Positions 1 through 6,895 of a stretch of 8,184 nt of DNA are shown here, in pieces (position 1 is the first letter of the stretch; every line of letters begins with the position of its first letter). The translations under genes and the position numbers were made by a program. A model generated the notes under the pieces. It saw only the letters and a program-made list of their open reading frames with translations. It was not told the DNA's origin and made no database searches. This DNA comes from Oscillospiraceae bacterium (GTDB lineage: Bacteria > Bacillota > Clostridia > Oscillospirales > Oscillospiraceae), in the NCBI GenBank assembly GCA_024404735.1, contig JAKSPP010000063.1:1-8184 (forward strand). Reading direction: 5' to 3'.

Positions 1-177
1 AAGCCGCTTTTTGTTGTTCCGTGTACATTCCTGTGCGGAAGTGTATTCTGCCTTTTCTGCGATTTGATTGCAAGAACGGCTTTTGCTCCTACAGAGCTTG
101 CCATTGGCACGGTAACCTCTATCTTCGGAGCACCGGTTGTCATATATATGATGGTCCGGCGCAAGAAGGAGGTATAA
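1..177 (+). CDS. FecCD/BtuC-type ABC importer permease, C-terminal end (5' truncated by window)
   Basis: Frame 1 is open from the first base to a TAA at 175-177 and gives the last 58 residues of a membrane permease. The visible part has a hydrophobic segment followed by the family's typical tail: an aspartate-leucine-x-alanine-arginine stretch (CDLIARTAF), then TELAIGTVTSIFGAPVVIY, matching the usual 'ELPvGivTaliGaPfF' ending of FecCD permeases, and a short basic cytoplasmic end (RRKKEV). The family forms the inner-membrane channel of importers for siderophores, heme and vitamin B12. The ATPase gene begins 3 bp after the stop, and that gene's ribosome binding site lies inside this one, so the two are clearly co-translated partners. 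The substrate cannot be read from this fragment; corrinoid is inferred from the cbi genes that follow. Confidence 0.93.
   Translation, partial: KPLFVVPCTFLCGSVFCLFCDLIARTAFAPTELAIGTVTSIFGAPVVIYMMVRRKKEV
166..172 (+). promoter_or_regulatory. Strong ribosome binding site setting a TTG start
   Basis: AAGGAGG ends 8 nt before the TTG at 181. It lies in the last codons of the upstream permease gene and supports TTG as the real initiation codon of the ABC ATPase. Confidence 0.85.
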
Positions 178-180
178 GCT

Positions 181-1287
181 TTGAGTTTTTATTTTGAGAC
201 AAAACACCTGTGCGTCGGGTATAACGGGAAGGCTCTGATAGGCGATATTAATATTGAGCTGCCTAAAGGGAAAATAATGACCCTCATAGGACCTCACGGT
301 GCGGGCAAGTCCACAATATTAAAGTCAATCACGAAGCATCTCACTCCGGTGTCGGGTGAAAGCTTCATTGACTCAAAAGAATTGGGCAGATGGGATAACA
401 AAGCCTTCGCACAGAAGGCTGCGGTTGTTTTAACCGAGAGAGTCAGGCCGGAGCTTATGACCTGTGCCGAGGTTGTCAGTATGGGCAGATATCCGTATAC
501 AGGTATGTTCGGAAGACTTACGGATGACGACAAGCTCATTGTTGAGGATGCCTTAAAAAAGGTTCATGCGCTTTCTCTCGCCGGTCAGGATTTTTCAACG
601 CTTTCCGACGGACAGCGACAGAGAATTATGCTTGCAAGAGCAATCTGTCAGCAGCCCGAGGTAATAATTCTCGATGAGCCTACAGCTTATCTTGATATAA
701 GACATAAAATAGAGCTCCTTGATATTCTCAGCACGATGTCAAGGGAAGAGAATATTACCGTAATAATGTCACTTCATGAAATTGACCTTGCAATGAAGGC
801 TTCGGATTTTCTTCTATGTGTCAAAGGCGATAGGATAGCAGGCTTCGGTACTCCCGAGGAGGTTCTGGCATCTAAAAGCATTGAAGCTCTTTATGATATG
901 GATAAAGGAAGCTTTGATGCAATGTTTGGCTCTGTGGAGCTGAAAAAGACAGATGGGAATCCTGAGGTTTTCGTTGTCGGAGGTGCAGGAACAGGCATTG
1001 TCTGGTACAGGACGCTTCAGAAACACAGAATACCGTTTTCCTGCGGTATTATCTATGAAAACGATCTTGATTATCCTGTTGCATCAAGGCTGTCCGATAG
1101 TATTGTTGTTGCTCCGGCATTTACCGAAATGAATGAGGCGCAGTACGAAAGGGCCCTAAAGCTTCTGAGCGCGTCAAAATATTATATTGATGCCGGTGCT
1201 CCCAGGGGTGCCCTTAACAGCTTTAACGAAAAGCTTATTGCTTATGCAAAAGAAAAAGGAATCCCGGACTGGAGGGATACACTGTGA
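181..1287 (+). CDS. FecE/BtuD-type ABC importer ATPase with an extra C-terminal domain
   Basis: The protein has 368 residues, about 110 more than the usual 250-260 of FecE/FhuC/BtuD. Residues 1-255 form a complete ATP-binding cassette: Walker A GPHGAGKST (37-45), signature LSDGQRQR (141-148), Walker B VIILDEPT (161-168), D-loop YLD (170-172) and switch histidine H199. The Q-loop position reads VVLTER (82-87), with no glutamine. Residues about 258-368 are a separate domain that starts with a beta strand and a glycine-rich turn (VFVVGGAGTG, 263-272), followed by an ENDLDYPVA segment (293-301); it looks Rossmann-like, but I cannot assign a function. The start is TTG at 181, behind a strong ribosome binding site. 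The gene pairs with the permease just upstream and overlaps cbiA by 4 bp, so it probably energises corrinoid (B12 or cobinamide) import; heme, siderophore or another metal chelate is possible. Confidence 0.92.
   Translation: MSFYFETKHLCVGYNGKALIGDINIELPKGKIMTLIGPHGAGKSTILKSITKHLTPVSGESFIDSKELGRWDNKAFAQKAAVVLTERVRPELMTCAEVVSMGRYPYTGMFGRLTDDDKLIVEDALKKVHALSLAGQDFSTLSDGQRQRIMLARAICQQPEVIILDEPTAYLDIRHKIELLDILSTMSREENITVIMSLHEIDLAMKASDFLLCVKGDRIAGFGTPEEVLASKSIEALYDMDKGSFDAMFGSVELKKTDGNPEVFVVGGAGTGIVWYRTLQKHRIPFSCGIIYENDLDYPVASRLSDSIVVAPAFTEMNEAQYERALKLLSASKYYIDAGAPRGALNSFNEKLIAYAKEKGIPDWRDTL
1271..1276 (+). promoter_or_regulatory. Ribosome binding site for cbiA (GTG start)
   Basis: GGAGGG lies 7 nt before the GTG at 1284, inside the end of the ATPase gene. 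It fixes the GTG within the GTGA overlap as the cbiA start. Confidence 0.8.
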
Positions 1288-2654
1288 ATAAAACCAATGT
1301 TCCGAGACTTCTGATTGCCGGAACGGGAAGCGGCTGCGGAAAGACAACCGTTTCCTGCGCCATTCTTCAGGCACTATGCAACAGAAGTCTAAATGTCGGT
1401 GCCTTCAAGTGCGGCCCCGACTATATCGACCCTATGTTCCACAGCAATGTACTCGGTACGGAAAGTCGAAATCTGGACCCGTTTTTCTTTGATGAAAACA
1501 CCCTTAAGTATCTTCTTATAAGAAACGGAGAGGGACGGGATATAAATGTCATTGAGGGTGTTATGGGTTACTACGACGGCCTGTCAATGGATTCGTCCTT
1601 CTGCAGTACCCATGAGCTCGCAAAGAAAACAGACACACCTGCTGTTCTTGTTGTCGGTGCAAAGGGTGCGGCATTGTCTGTACTTGCGGTTATCGAAGGA
1701 TTCGTGAATTTTGAGGAAGAAAGCTGTATTAAGGGAGTTATTCTCAACGGCTGTACCTCAATGACATATACAATGATTAAAAAAGCAATCATTGACAGAT
1801 TCAAGGGAAGAGTAATTCCTCTCGGCTTTATGCCCACGGTATCGGGATGCAGTCTTGAAAGCAGACATCTTGGTCTTGTCACTGCAGCAGAGGTATCCGA
1901 TCTTCGTGAAAAGATGCAGCTTCTTGCTGCCGAGGCAGAGAAATCCCTTGATATTGACGGCATTATCACCTTTGCTTCCTCTGCGCCCGCTATATGCGCC
2001 GAAAGCATTGACCTTCCAGAGCATGAGAAGGTCAGAATTGCCGTTGCCGAGGATAAGGCATTCTGCTTCTATTATGCAGACAGTCTGGATTTCTTAAGGC
2101 GCCTGGGTGCAGAGCTTGTATCCTTCAGTCCGATGAATGATGAAAAGCTTCCCGATGGTGTGGACGGACTGTATTTAGGCGGCGGGTATCCCGAGCTCTA
2201 TCTTGATGAGCTCTCGGCAAATGTGAAAATGCTCTCCTCCGTAAAAGAAGCAATTGAAGGAGGGCTTCCGACTATAGCCGAGTGCGGAGGATTTATGTAT
2301 CTTGGCTCCGCAATAGCCGGAAGACCGATGCTTAATGTTCTTCCGGGAGAAAGTACAGACAAAGGCCGTCTTGTACGTTTTGGATATATTAACCTTATTG
2401 CCAAAGAGAATAATATGCTTTGCTCTGCCGGTGAGTCTATCAAAGCCCATGAATTTCATCATTGGGACAGCACATTCCCCGGTGAGGCATGGAATGCGGA
2501 AAAGCCCGGCGGAAGGTCATGGCAATGCGCATATGCGTCAGATACCCTCTACGCCGGTTATCCTCATTTCCATTTTTACGCAAATCCCGATTTCGGCCTG
2601 AATTTCTATAAAGCTTGTATAAAGGAGAAGCATTCCCATGATCGAACAGATTAA
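1284..2654 (+). CDS. cbiA: Cobyrinate a,c-diamide synthase (CbiA)
   Basis: CbiA is a cytoplasmic, glutamine-dependent enzyme that uses ATP to amidate the c and then the a acetate side chains of cob(II)yrinate. At 456 residues it has the full family length. The N-terminal synthetase domain (about 8-200) shows the P-loop GTGSGCGKTT (13-22), the CbiA hallmark CGPDYIDPMFH (43-53) and EGVMGYYDG. The C-terminal class I glutaminase domain (about 250-445) shows LYLGGGYPELY, the nucleophile C334 in AECGGFMYL, AHEFHHWD (388-395) and HFHF (428-431), with H430 the likely catalytic histidine. The GTG start overlaps the ATPase stop (GTGA) and has a good ribosome binding site. The end overlaps cbiC by 17 bp. 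The anaerobic neighbours favour cobyrinate over hydrogenobyrinate (CobB) as substrate. CbiA acts at the end of the ring pathway although its gene is first here. Confidence 0.97.
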   Translation: MNKTNVPRLLIAGTGSGCGKTTVSCAILQALCNRSLNVGAFKCGPDYIDPMFHSNVLGTESRNLDPFFFDENTLKYLLIRNGEGRDINVIEGVMGYYDGLSMDSSFCSTHELAKKTDTPAVLVVGAKGAALSVLAVIEGFVNFEEESCIKGVILNGCTSMTYTMIKKAIIDRFKGRVIPLGFMPTVSGCSLESRHLGLVTAAEVSDLREKMQLLAAEAEKSLDIDGIITFASSAPAICAESIDLPEHEKVRIAVAEDKAFCFYYADSLDFLRRLGAELVSFSPMNDEKLPDGVDGLYLGGGYPELYLDELSANVKMLSSVKEAIEGGLPTIAECGGFMYLGSAIAGRPMLNVLPGESTDKGRLVRFGYINLIAKENNMLCSAGESIKAHEFHHWDSTFPGEAWNAEKPGGRSWQCAYASDTLYAGYPHFHFYANPDFGLNFYKACIKEKHSHDRTD

Positions 2655-3261
2655 GCCCATGGACATTGAGCGCAGAAGCTTTGAAATAATAACCGAGATA
2701 CTCGGTGAAAGAAAGCTCGACCCCGAAAACGAGCTTGTAATTAAGCGCGCAATTCATACCTCAGCAGATTTTGACTATGCAGACAACCTCGTTTTTTCAG
2801 AGCACGCTGTATTGAAGGGAATTGAGGCTCTGAAGAGCGGATGCGATATTGTAACAGATACACAGATGGCTAAGTCCGGTATCAATAAAACAATACTTGC
2901 AAAGCTTGGAGGCCAGGTTCACTGCTTTATGGCCGAGCCCGATGTTGCCGAGGAGGCAAAGGCCAGAGGGATTACCCGTGCGATAGTCTCTATGGAAAGG
3001 GCCGCTAAACTCCCGAAGCCGTGCATTTTTGCGATTGGTAATGCACCTACCGCTCTTATCAGAATAAGAGAGATGATGGATGCCGGTGAGCTTAAGCCCG
3101 CTCTTATCGTAGGTGTTCCCGTTGGCTTTGTAAATGTTGTTGAGAGCAAGGAGCTTATTATAGAATCTGCTGCTCCCTACATTGTTGCAAGAGGCAGAAA
3201 GGGTGGCAGCAATATTGCCGCCGCAATCTGCAATGCCATGCTTTATCAGATAACAAGATAA
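2638..3261 (+). CDS. cbiC: Cobalt-precorrin-8 methylmutase (CbiC)
   Basis: CbiC catalyses the 1,5-shift of the C11 methyl group to C12, turning cobalt-precorrin-8 into cobyrinate, the substrate of CbiA. The protein has 207 residues, normal for CbiC/CobH. It shows the active-site motif AIHTSADFDYA with the conserved histidine at H40 (equivalent to the proton-donating His of CobH), then SGCDIVTDTQMAKSGI, GVPVGFVNVVESKE (from 159) and the closing RGRKGGSN (185-192). The ATG at 2638 lies inside the end of cbiA, 10 nt after an AAGGAG at 2622-2627, so the two genes overlap by 17 bp in different frames and are probably translationally coupled. The stop shares one base with the cbiD start. No key residue is missing. 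Confidence 0.97.
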   Translation: MIEQIKPMDIERRSFEIITEILGERKLDPENELVIKRAIHTSADFDYADNLVFSEHAVLKGIEALKSGCDIVTDTQMAKSGINKTILAKLGGQVHCFMAEPDVAEEAKARGITRAIVSMERAAKLPKPCIFAIGNAPTALIRIREMMDAGELKPALIVGVPVGFVNVVESKELIIESAAPYIVARGRKGGSNIAAAICNAMLYQITR

Positions 3262-4391
3262 TGAATGAGACAGTAAGAAAGGATGGCAAAACCCTTCGCC
3301 TGGGGTACACAACCGGCTCATGTGCGGCGGGCGCGTCTAAAGCTGCCGCATTTATGCTCCTTTCCGGAATTAAGAAGGAGAAAATCAGTCTTGTTACTCC
3401 CAAAGGTATAGAGCTTAATCTTGACGTTCATGATATAGAGTTCGGAGAGGGATTTGTTTCCTGCGCCATTGAGAAGGACAGCGGCGATGATCCGGATATT
3501 ACAAAGGGTGCATATATTTACGCAAAGGTATCAAAAAGCGAAGAGAAGGGCGTTCATATTGACGGCGGATTTGGTGTCGGAAGAGTAACAAAACGCGGTC
3601 TTGACCAGCCTCCGGGAAATGCCGCAATTAATTCCGTCCCCAGAAAAATGATTGAAGAAAACGCGCGGGAGATTATGAAGCTCCTTGATTATGACGGCGG
3701 ACTTGATATAATTATTTCCGTTCCGGAAGGAGAGAAGCTTGCCAAAAAAACCTTTAATCCCCGCCTTGGTATTGTAGGAGGAATATCCATTCTCGGGACC
3801 TCCGGAATAGTTGACCCGATGAGTGAGAAGGCTCTTCTTGATACAATCAGGGTTGAACTTCGGCAGAGAAGGGAAATGGGCTCCGATTATGTACTGCTCA
3901 CTCCGGGAAATTACGGAGCCGATTTTATTAAGGCAGGAATGAAACTGGACCCCTCTCAGGCGGTTATGACCTCAAATTTCATAGGCGATAGCCTTGAAAT
4001 GTGTGTTGAACTCGGATTTAAGGGCGCATTGCTGATAGGCCACATCGGAAAGATGGTAAAAATCGCAGGTGGAATGCTTAACACTCATTCAAAATACGGC
4101 GATTGCCGTATGGATATTATGACGGCAACGGCTGCAGGCTTCGGCCTACCTGCCGATACCGCTTCCCAGATGCTCGAATGCGCATCCTGTGATGATGCAA
4201 TCAGACTTCTTGATGAGCGTAATCTCAGAGAGAAGACTCTTGAAAAGCTGACGGGAAGAATAGATTTTATTTTGAAAAACAAGCTCCAGGAAAGAATGGA
4301 GATAGGCGCAATGCTTTTCTCCAAGGAATACGGTCTCCTCAGTGAGACAATTGATGCGCAGGCTATGCTCTGCAATATTTTGAAAGGATAA
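3261..4391 (+). CDS. cbiD: Cobalt-precorrin-5B C1-methyltransferase (CbiD)
   Basis: CbiD transfers a methyl group from S-adenosylmethionine to C1 of cobalt-precorrin-5B to give cobalt-precorrin-6A. It is a marker of the anaerobic pathway and is unrelated in fold to the other ring methylases. At 376 residues it has normal length. Conserved blocks are LGYTTGSCAAGASKAA (14-29), GFGVGRVTKRGLD (103-115), FNPRLGIVGGISILGTSGI (165-183) ending in VDP, and the IGHIGKMVKIAGG region around H261. The start ATG overlaps the cbiC stop by one base (TAATG). No purine-rich ribosome binding site is visible in the 20 bases before it, which suggests start by coupling to the ribosome finishing cbiC. cbiF follows after 8 bp. 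Confidence 0.97.
   Translation: MNETVRKDGKTLRLGYTTGSCAAGASKAAAFMLLSGIKKEKISLVTPKGIELNLDVHDIEFGEGFVSCAIEKDSGDDPDITKGAYIYAKVSKSEEKGVHIDGGFGVGRVTKRGLDQPPGNAAINSVPRKMIEENAREIMKLLDYDGGLDIIISVPEGEKLAKKTFNPRLGIVGGISILGTSGIVDPMSEKALLDTIRVELRQRREMGSDYVLLTPGNYGADFIKAGMKLDPSQAVMTSNFIGDSLEMCVELGFKGALLIGHIGKMVKIAGGMLNTHSKYGDCRMDIMTATAAGFGLPADTASQMLECASCDDAIRLLDERNLREKTLEKLTGRIDFILKNKLQERMEIGAMLFSKEYGLLSETIDAQAMLCNILKG
4383..4388 (+). promoter_or_regulatory. Ribosome binding site for cbiF
   Basis: AAAGGA lies 11 nt before the ATG at 4400 and overlaps the last codons of cbiD. The spacing is slightly long. This is one of only two junctions here where the genes do not overlap. Confidence 0.6.
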
Positions 4392-4399
4392 TTCAGACT

Positions 4400-5155
4400 A
4401 TGGTACATTTTGTCGGTGCAGGCAGCGGTGCTGCCGATCTTATCACGGTTCGCGGTTCAAGACTTCTTTCAGAGGCCGATGTAGTAATCTATGCCGGTTC
4501 TCTTGTTAATCCTCAGCTTCTTGATTATTGCAAAGAAGGCTGCGAAATCTTCAATTCCGCAAAAATGACTCTCGAAGAGGTTATAGAGGAGATTAAAAAA
4601 GCAGAGGCAGCAGGCAAGACAACCGTTCGCCTTCATACAGGCGATTCCAGCATTTACGGTGCTGTCAGAGAGCAGTTTGATGAGCTTATAAAGCTTGGAA
4701 TCGACTATGATGTCTGCCCCGGTGTAAGCTCCTTCTTCGGTGCGGCTTCATCCCTTAAAACAGAGTACACCCTCCCCGATGTAAGCCAGACTGTTATAAT
4801 TACACGTACTGCAGGAAAGACCCCTGTTCCCGAACGCGAGAGCATCAAGAGCCTGGCCGCTCATCGTGCAACTATGGTTCTTTTCCTTTCAACATCCTTA
4901 ACGGAAATTCTCCAGCGTGATCTCCTTGAGGGCGGCTATCCCGGAAACACTCCTGTTGCCGTTGTCTATAAGGCAACATGGCCTGAGGAGAAGATTTTCC
5001 GCTGCACCATAGATACTCTCCACGAGGCGGTCACCTCAGACGGTCTTACCAAGACCAGCCTTATTATTGTCGGCAATTGCCTCGGAGATAATTATCTTCG
5101 TTCTCTTCTTTATGATCCGGGCTTCACAACAGAGTACCGCGAGGCTACTAAGTGA
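4400..5155 (+). CDS. cbiF: Cobalt-precorrin-4 C11-methyltransferase (CbiF)
   Basis: CbiF uses S-adenosylmethionine to methylate C11 of cobalt-precorrin-4, giving cobalt-precorrin-5A for CbiG. The 251-residue protein is a typical tetrapyrrole methylase. The N-terminal loop is VGAGSGAADLITVRG (5-19), followed by the CbiF/CobM-type ADVVIYAGSLVNPQLL, then HTGDSSIYGA (79-88), CPGVSSFFGAA (from 106), the CbiF-typical TRTAGKTPVPE, and VVYKATWPEEKI. These strongly resemble the well-studied Bacillus megaterium CbiF as I remember it. One point is uncommon: the first loop reads GAGSGAAD where GAGPGDPD is usual. The ATG at 4400 follows an AAAGGA site. The stop overlaps the cbiG start by 4 bp (GTGA). Confidence 0.96.
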   Translation: MVHFVGAGSGAADLITVRGSRLLSEADVVIYAGSLVNPQLLDYCKEGCEIFNSAKMTLEEVIEEIKKAEAAGKTTVRLHTGDSSIYGAVREQFDELIKLGIDYDVCPGVSSFFGAASSLKTEYTLPDVSQTVIITRTAGKTPVPERESIKSLAAHRATMVLFLSTSLTEILQRDLLEGGYPGNTPVAVVYKATWPEEKIFRCTIDTLHEAVTSDGLTKTSLIIVGNCLGDNYLRSLLYDPGFTTEYREATK

Positions 5156-6171
5156 GAACGGCCATCTTTGCCTATTCAAGGCAAGGCTGCCGTACGGCAA
5201 AAAAAATTGCTTCTGTTCTTCATAATGACAATACAGAGCTTTACACTATGGAAAAATATCTTGAGGAAGGCTTTGCTCCTGTAACAAAGCCATCCTCCGA
5301 GCTTTACGGAAGCTTGTTTTCCGGATGTGAGAGACTGATTTTCGTCGGCTCCTGCGGTATTGCTGTCAGGCATATTGCACCGTTTGTCAAGGATAAGAGA
5401 ACAGACCCTGCAGTCCTTTGTGTCGACGAGCTTGGAAAATTTGTCATATCTCTTCTATCCGGACACATAGGCGGCGCCAACGAGCTTGCTCTTATGCTTG
5501 CAGATGAAATAGACGCCGTTCCGGTTGTTACTACGGCTACCGATATTAACGGAAAATTCTCTGTTGACGCATGGGCTGCAAAGCAGGGATTTGTAATCGG
5601 AAATATAAAAAAAGCAAAAAGTGTTTCCGCTGCTATTTTAGAGCACACCGTTCCTGTCTCCTGTGCTTTTCCCATAATAGGGGCATATCCTCCCGGGACA
5701 GAGCCCGGTGAGGAGGGGGACACGGGAATAGTAATTGACTGTTTTATCCGTGAGCCCTTCCGCGAAACTCTGAGACTCATTCCGAAGAACGTTCATCTCG
5801 GAATCGGTTGCAGGCGAGGAACGGATAAAGAGAAAATAGAGAAGGTTGTCAGGTCGGTTTTTGCAGACAATAATCTTGATTTAAGATCTGTTAAATGTGC
5901 TGCATCCATTGACCTTAAAGCCGATGAGGAAGGTCTTCTCGCCTTCTGCAGGGAAATGGATTTTCCGGTTTCTTTTTACTCCGCCGATGAACTCAATGCC
6001 GTTGAAGGCGATTTCACGCCCTCAAGCTTTGTTAAGTCTGTTACGGGAGTAAATAATGTATGCGAACGTTCCGCTCTTTTGGGTGCGGATAAACTGATTA
6101 TTAAAAAAACCGCCATGGATGGCGTTACAGTCGCTGCAGCGGCAGAATATTTGGAGGTGCGCTTTGGCTAA
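5152..6171 (+). CDS. cbiG: Cobalt-precorrin-5A hydrolase (CbiG)
   Basis: CbiG opens the delta-lactone ring of cobalt-precorrin-5A and releases the C20 carbon with its methyl group as acetaldehyde, giving cobalt-precorrin-5B for CbiD. It is specific to the anaerobic route. The 339-residue protein has the usual three parts: an N-terminal domain with FVGSCGIAVRHIAP (64-77) and SGHIGGANELA (103-113), a variable central part (about 125-210), and a CobE-like C-terminal domain from NVHLGIGCRRG (213-223) to the end, with AASIDLKADE and the FTPSSFV motif. The GTG at 5152 overlaps the cbiF stop; only a weak GAGG (5141-5144) sits 7 nt before it, so coupling probably helps. The first residues (RTAIFAYSRQG) match the normal start of the family. 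The end overlaps cbiH by 8 bp. Confidence 0.96.
   Translation: MRTAIFAYSRQGCRTAKKIASVLHNDNTELYTMEKYLEEGFAPVTKPSSELYGSLFSGCERLIFVGSCGIAVRHIAPFVKDKRTDPAVLCVDELGKFVISLLSGHIGGANELALMLADEIDAVPVVTTATDINGKFSVDAWAAKQGFVIGNIKKAKSVSAAILEHTVPVSCAFPIIGAYPPGTEPGEEGDTGIVIDCFIREPFRETLRLIPKNVHLGIGCRRGTDKEKIEKVVRSVFADNNLDLRSVKCAASIDLKADEEGLLAFCREMDFPVSFYSADELNAVEGDFTPSSFVKSVTGVNNVCERSALLGADKLIIKKTAMDGVTVAAAAEYLEVRFG
6153..6159 (+). promoter_or_regulatory. Ribosome binding site that decides the cbiH TTG start
   Basis: GGAGGTG lies 4 nt (6 nt from the GGAGG core) before the TTG at 6164, inside cbiG. It places the cbiH start here and not at the in-frame ATG at 6119, which has no comparable site and would add 15 residues that do not look like the family. 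Confidence 0.85.
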
Positions 6172-6895
6172 ACTCAGCATTGTGGGCATTGGACCCGGAA
6201 ACTATGAAAATATGACTGTTAAGGCAGACAGAGCTCTCAGAGAGAGTGATGTTATTGTCGGATACACTGTTTATGTTGACCTTGTTAAGGAGCAGTTCTC
6301 CGGCAAGGAATTTCTGACTACCCCTATGACACGTGAGGCAGATCGTTGCCGTATGGCAATAGAAAAGGCACGTGAGGGTAAAAATGTAGCTATGGTTTGC
6401 TCCGGTGACAGCGGAATTTACGGAATGGCAGCACTTATATACGAGATTCGCGGCGAGAGTGCAGAGCCTGCAATCGAGGTAGTCCCCGGCCTTACCGCAG
6501 CTTGCAGCGGCGGTGCTGTTCTCGGCGCCCCTCTTACGCATGATTTTGCGGTAATCAGCCTCTCCGACAGACTCACAGACTGGAATAAAATTGAGATGCG
6601 TCTTGATAATGCCGCAAAGGCCGACCTCTCTATGGCAATTTACAACCCCAAGTCCAAGGGCCGTCCCGACCATCTCAAAAAAGCATGCGATATCCTTCTC
6701 CGTACACTTCCCGGGGACAGAATCTGCGGAGTTGTCCATAATATCGGTCGTGAAGGCGAGAAGGCTGTCACAATGACCTTAGAGGAGCTTCGCACATACG
6801 ATGCAGATATGTTCTGCACGGTATTTATCGGTAATTCCATGACTACCGTTATAGGCGGAAAGATGGTCACCCCCAGAGGCTACAGAGATGTATAA
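6164..6895 (+). CDS. cbiH: Cobalt-factor III / cobalt-precorrin-3 C17-methyltransferase (CbiH)
   Basis: CbiH methylates C17 and drives ring contraction, forming cobalt-precorrin-4 with its delta-lactone, the substrate of CbiF. With the TTG start it has 243 residues, normal for CbiH/CobJ, and begins MAKLSIVGIGPGN, as the family does. Tetrapyrrole-methylase motifs are in order: GIGPGNYENMT (8-18), VIVGYTVYVDL, CSGDSGIYGMA (79-89), VVPGLTAACSGGAVLGAPL (from 106) and the CbiH/CobJ-typical SLSDRLTDW, then YNPKSKGRPDHL and the late FIGNS. An in-frame ATG at 6119 lies deep in cbiG and is less likely as start. The gene overlaps cbiG by 8 bp and the next gene by 8 bp. No ferredoxin-like or sirohydrochlorin-related extension, seen in some CbiH proteins, is present. 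Confidence 0.96.
   Translation: MAKLSIVGIGPGNYENMTVKADRALRESDVIVGYTVYVDLVKEQFSGKEFLTTPMTREADRCRMAIEKAREGKNVAMVCSGDSGIYGMAALIYEIRGESAEPAIEVVPGLTAACSGGAVLGAPLTHDFAVISLSDRLTDWNKIEMRLDNAAKADLSMAIYNPKSKGRPDHLKKACDILLRTLPGDRICGVVHNIGREGEKAVTMTLEELRTYDADMFCTVFIGNSMTTVIGGKMVTPRGYRDV

Noticed and set aside
1571..2024. Two overlapping minus-strand open frames opposite cbiA
   Set aside because: They overlap each other and cbiA; the translations look like random antisense sequence.
2797..3321. Minus-strand open frame (174 codons) opposite cbiC and the cbiD start
   Set aside because: Antisense shadow of conserved coding sequence, with no supported start site or domain.
4421..4435. Perfect inverted repeat GGCAGC-GGT-GCTGCC
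   Set aside because: A short hairpin could form near the cbiF start, but it falls in codons for the conserved glycine/alanine-rich loop, has no U-tract and is easily explained by coding constraint.
5304..5780. Minus-strand open frame (158 codons) opposite cbiG
   Set aside because: Serine/threonine/proline-rich antisense product over a well-conserved gene; no independent support.
6119..6163. Longer cbiH start at the ATG at 6119
   Set aside because: It would add 15 residues not found in the family, lacks a good ribosome binding site and would overlap cbiG by 53 bp; the TTG at 6164 follows GGAGGTG.
6125..6739. Long minus-strand open frame (204 codons) opposite cbiH
   Set aside because: It lies fully antisense to a gene with clear family motifs, its translation has no recognisable domain, and it is rich in Cys/His/Asn as expected from an antisense frame.
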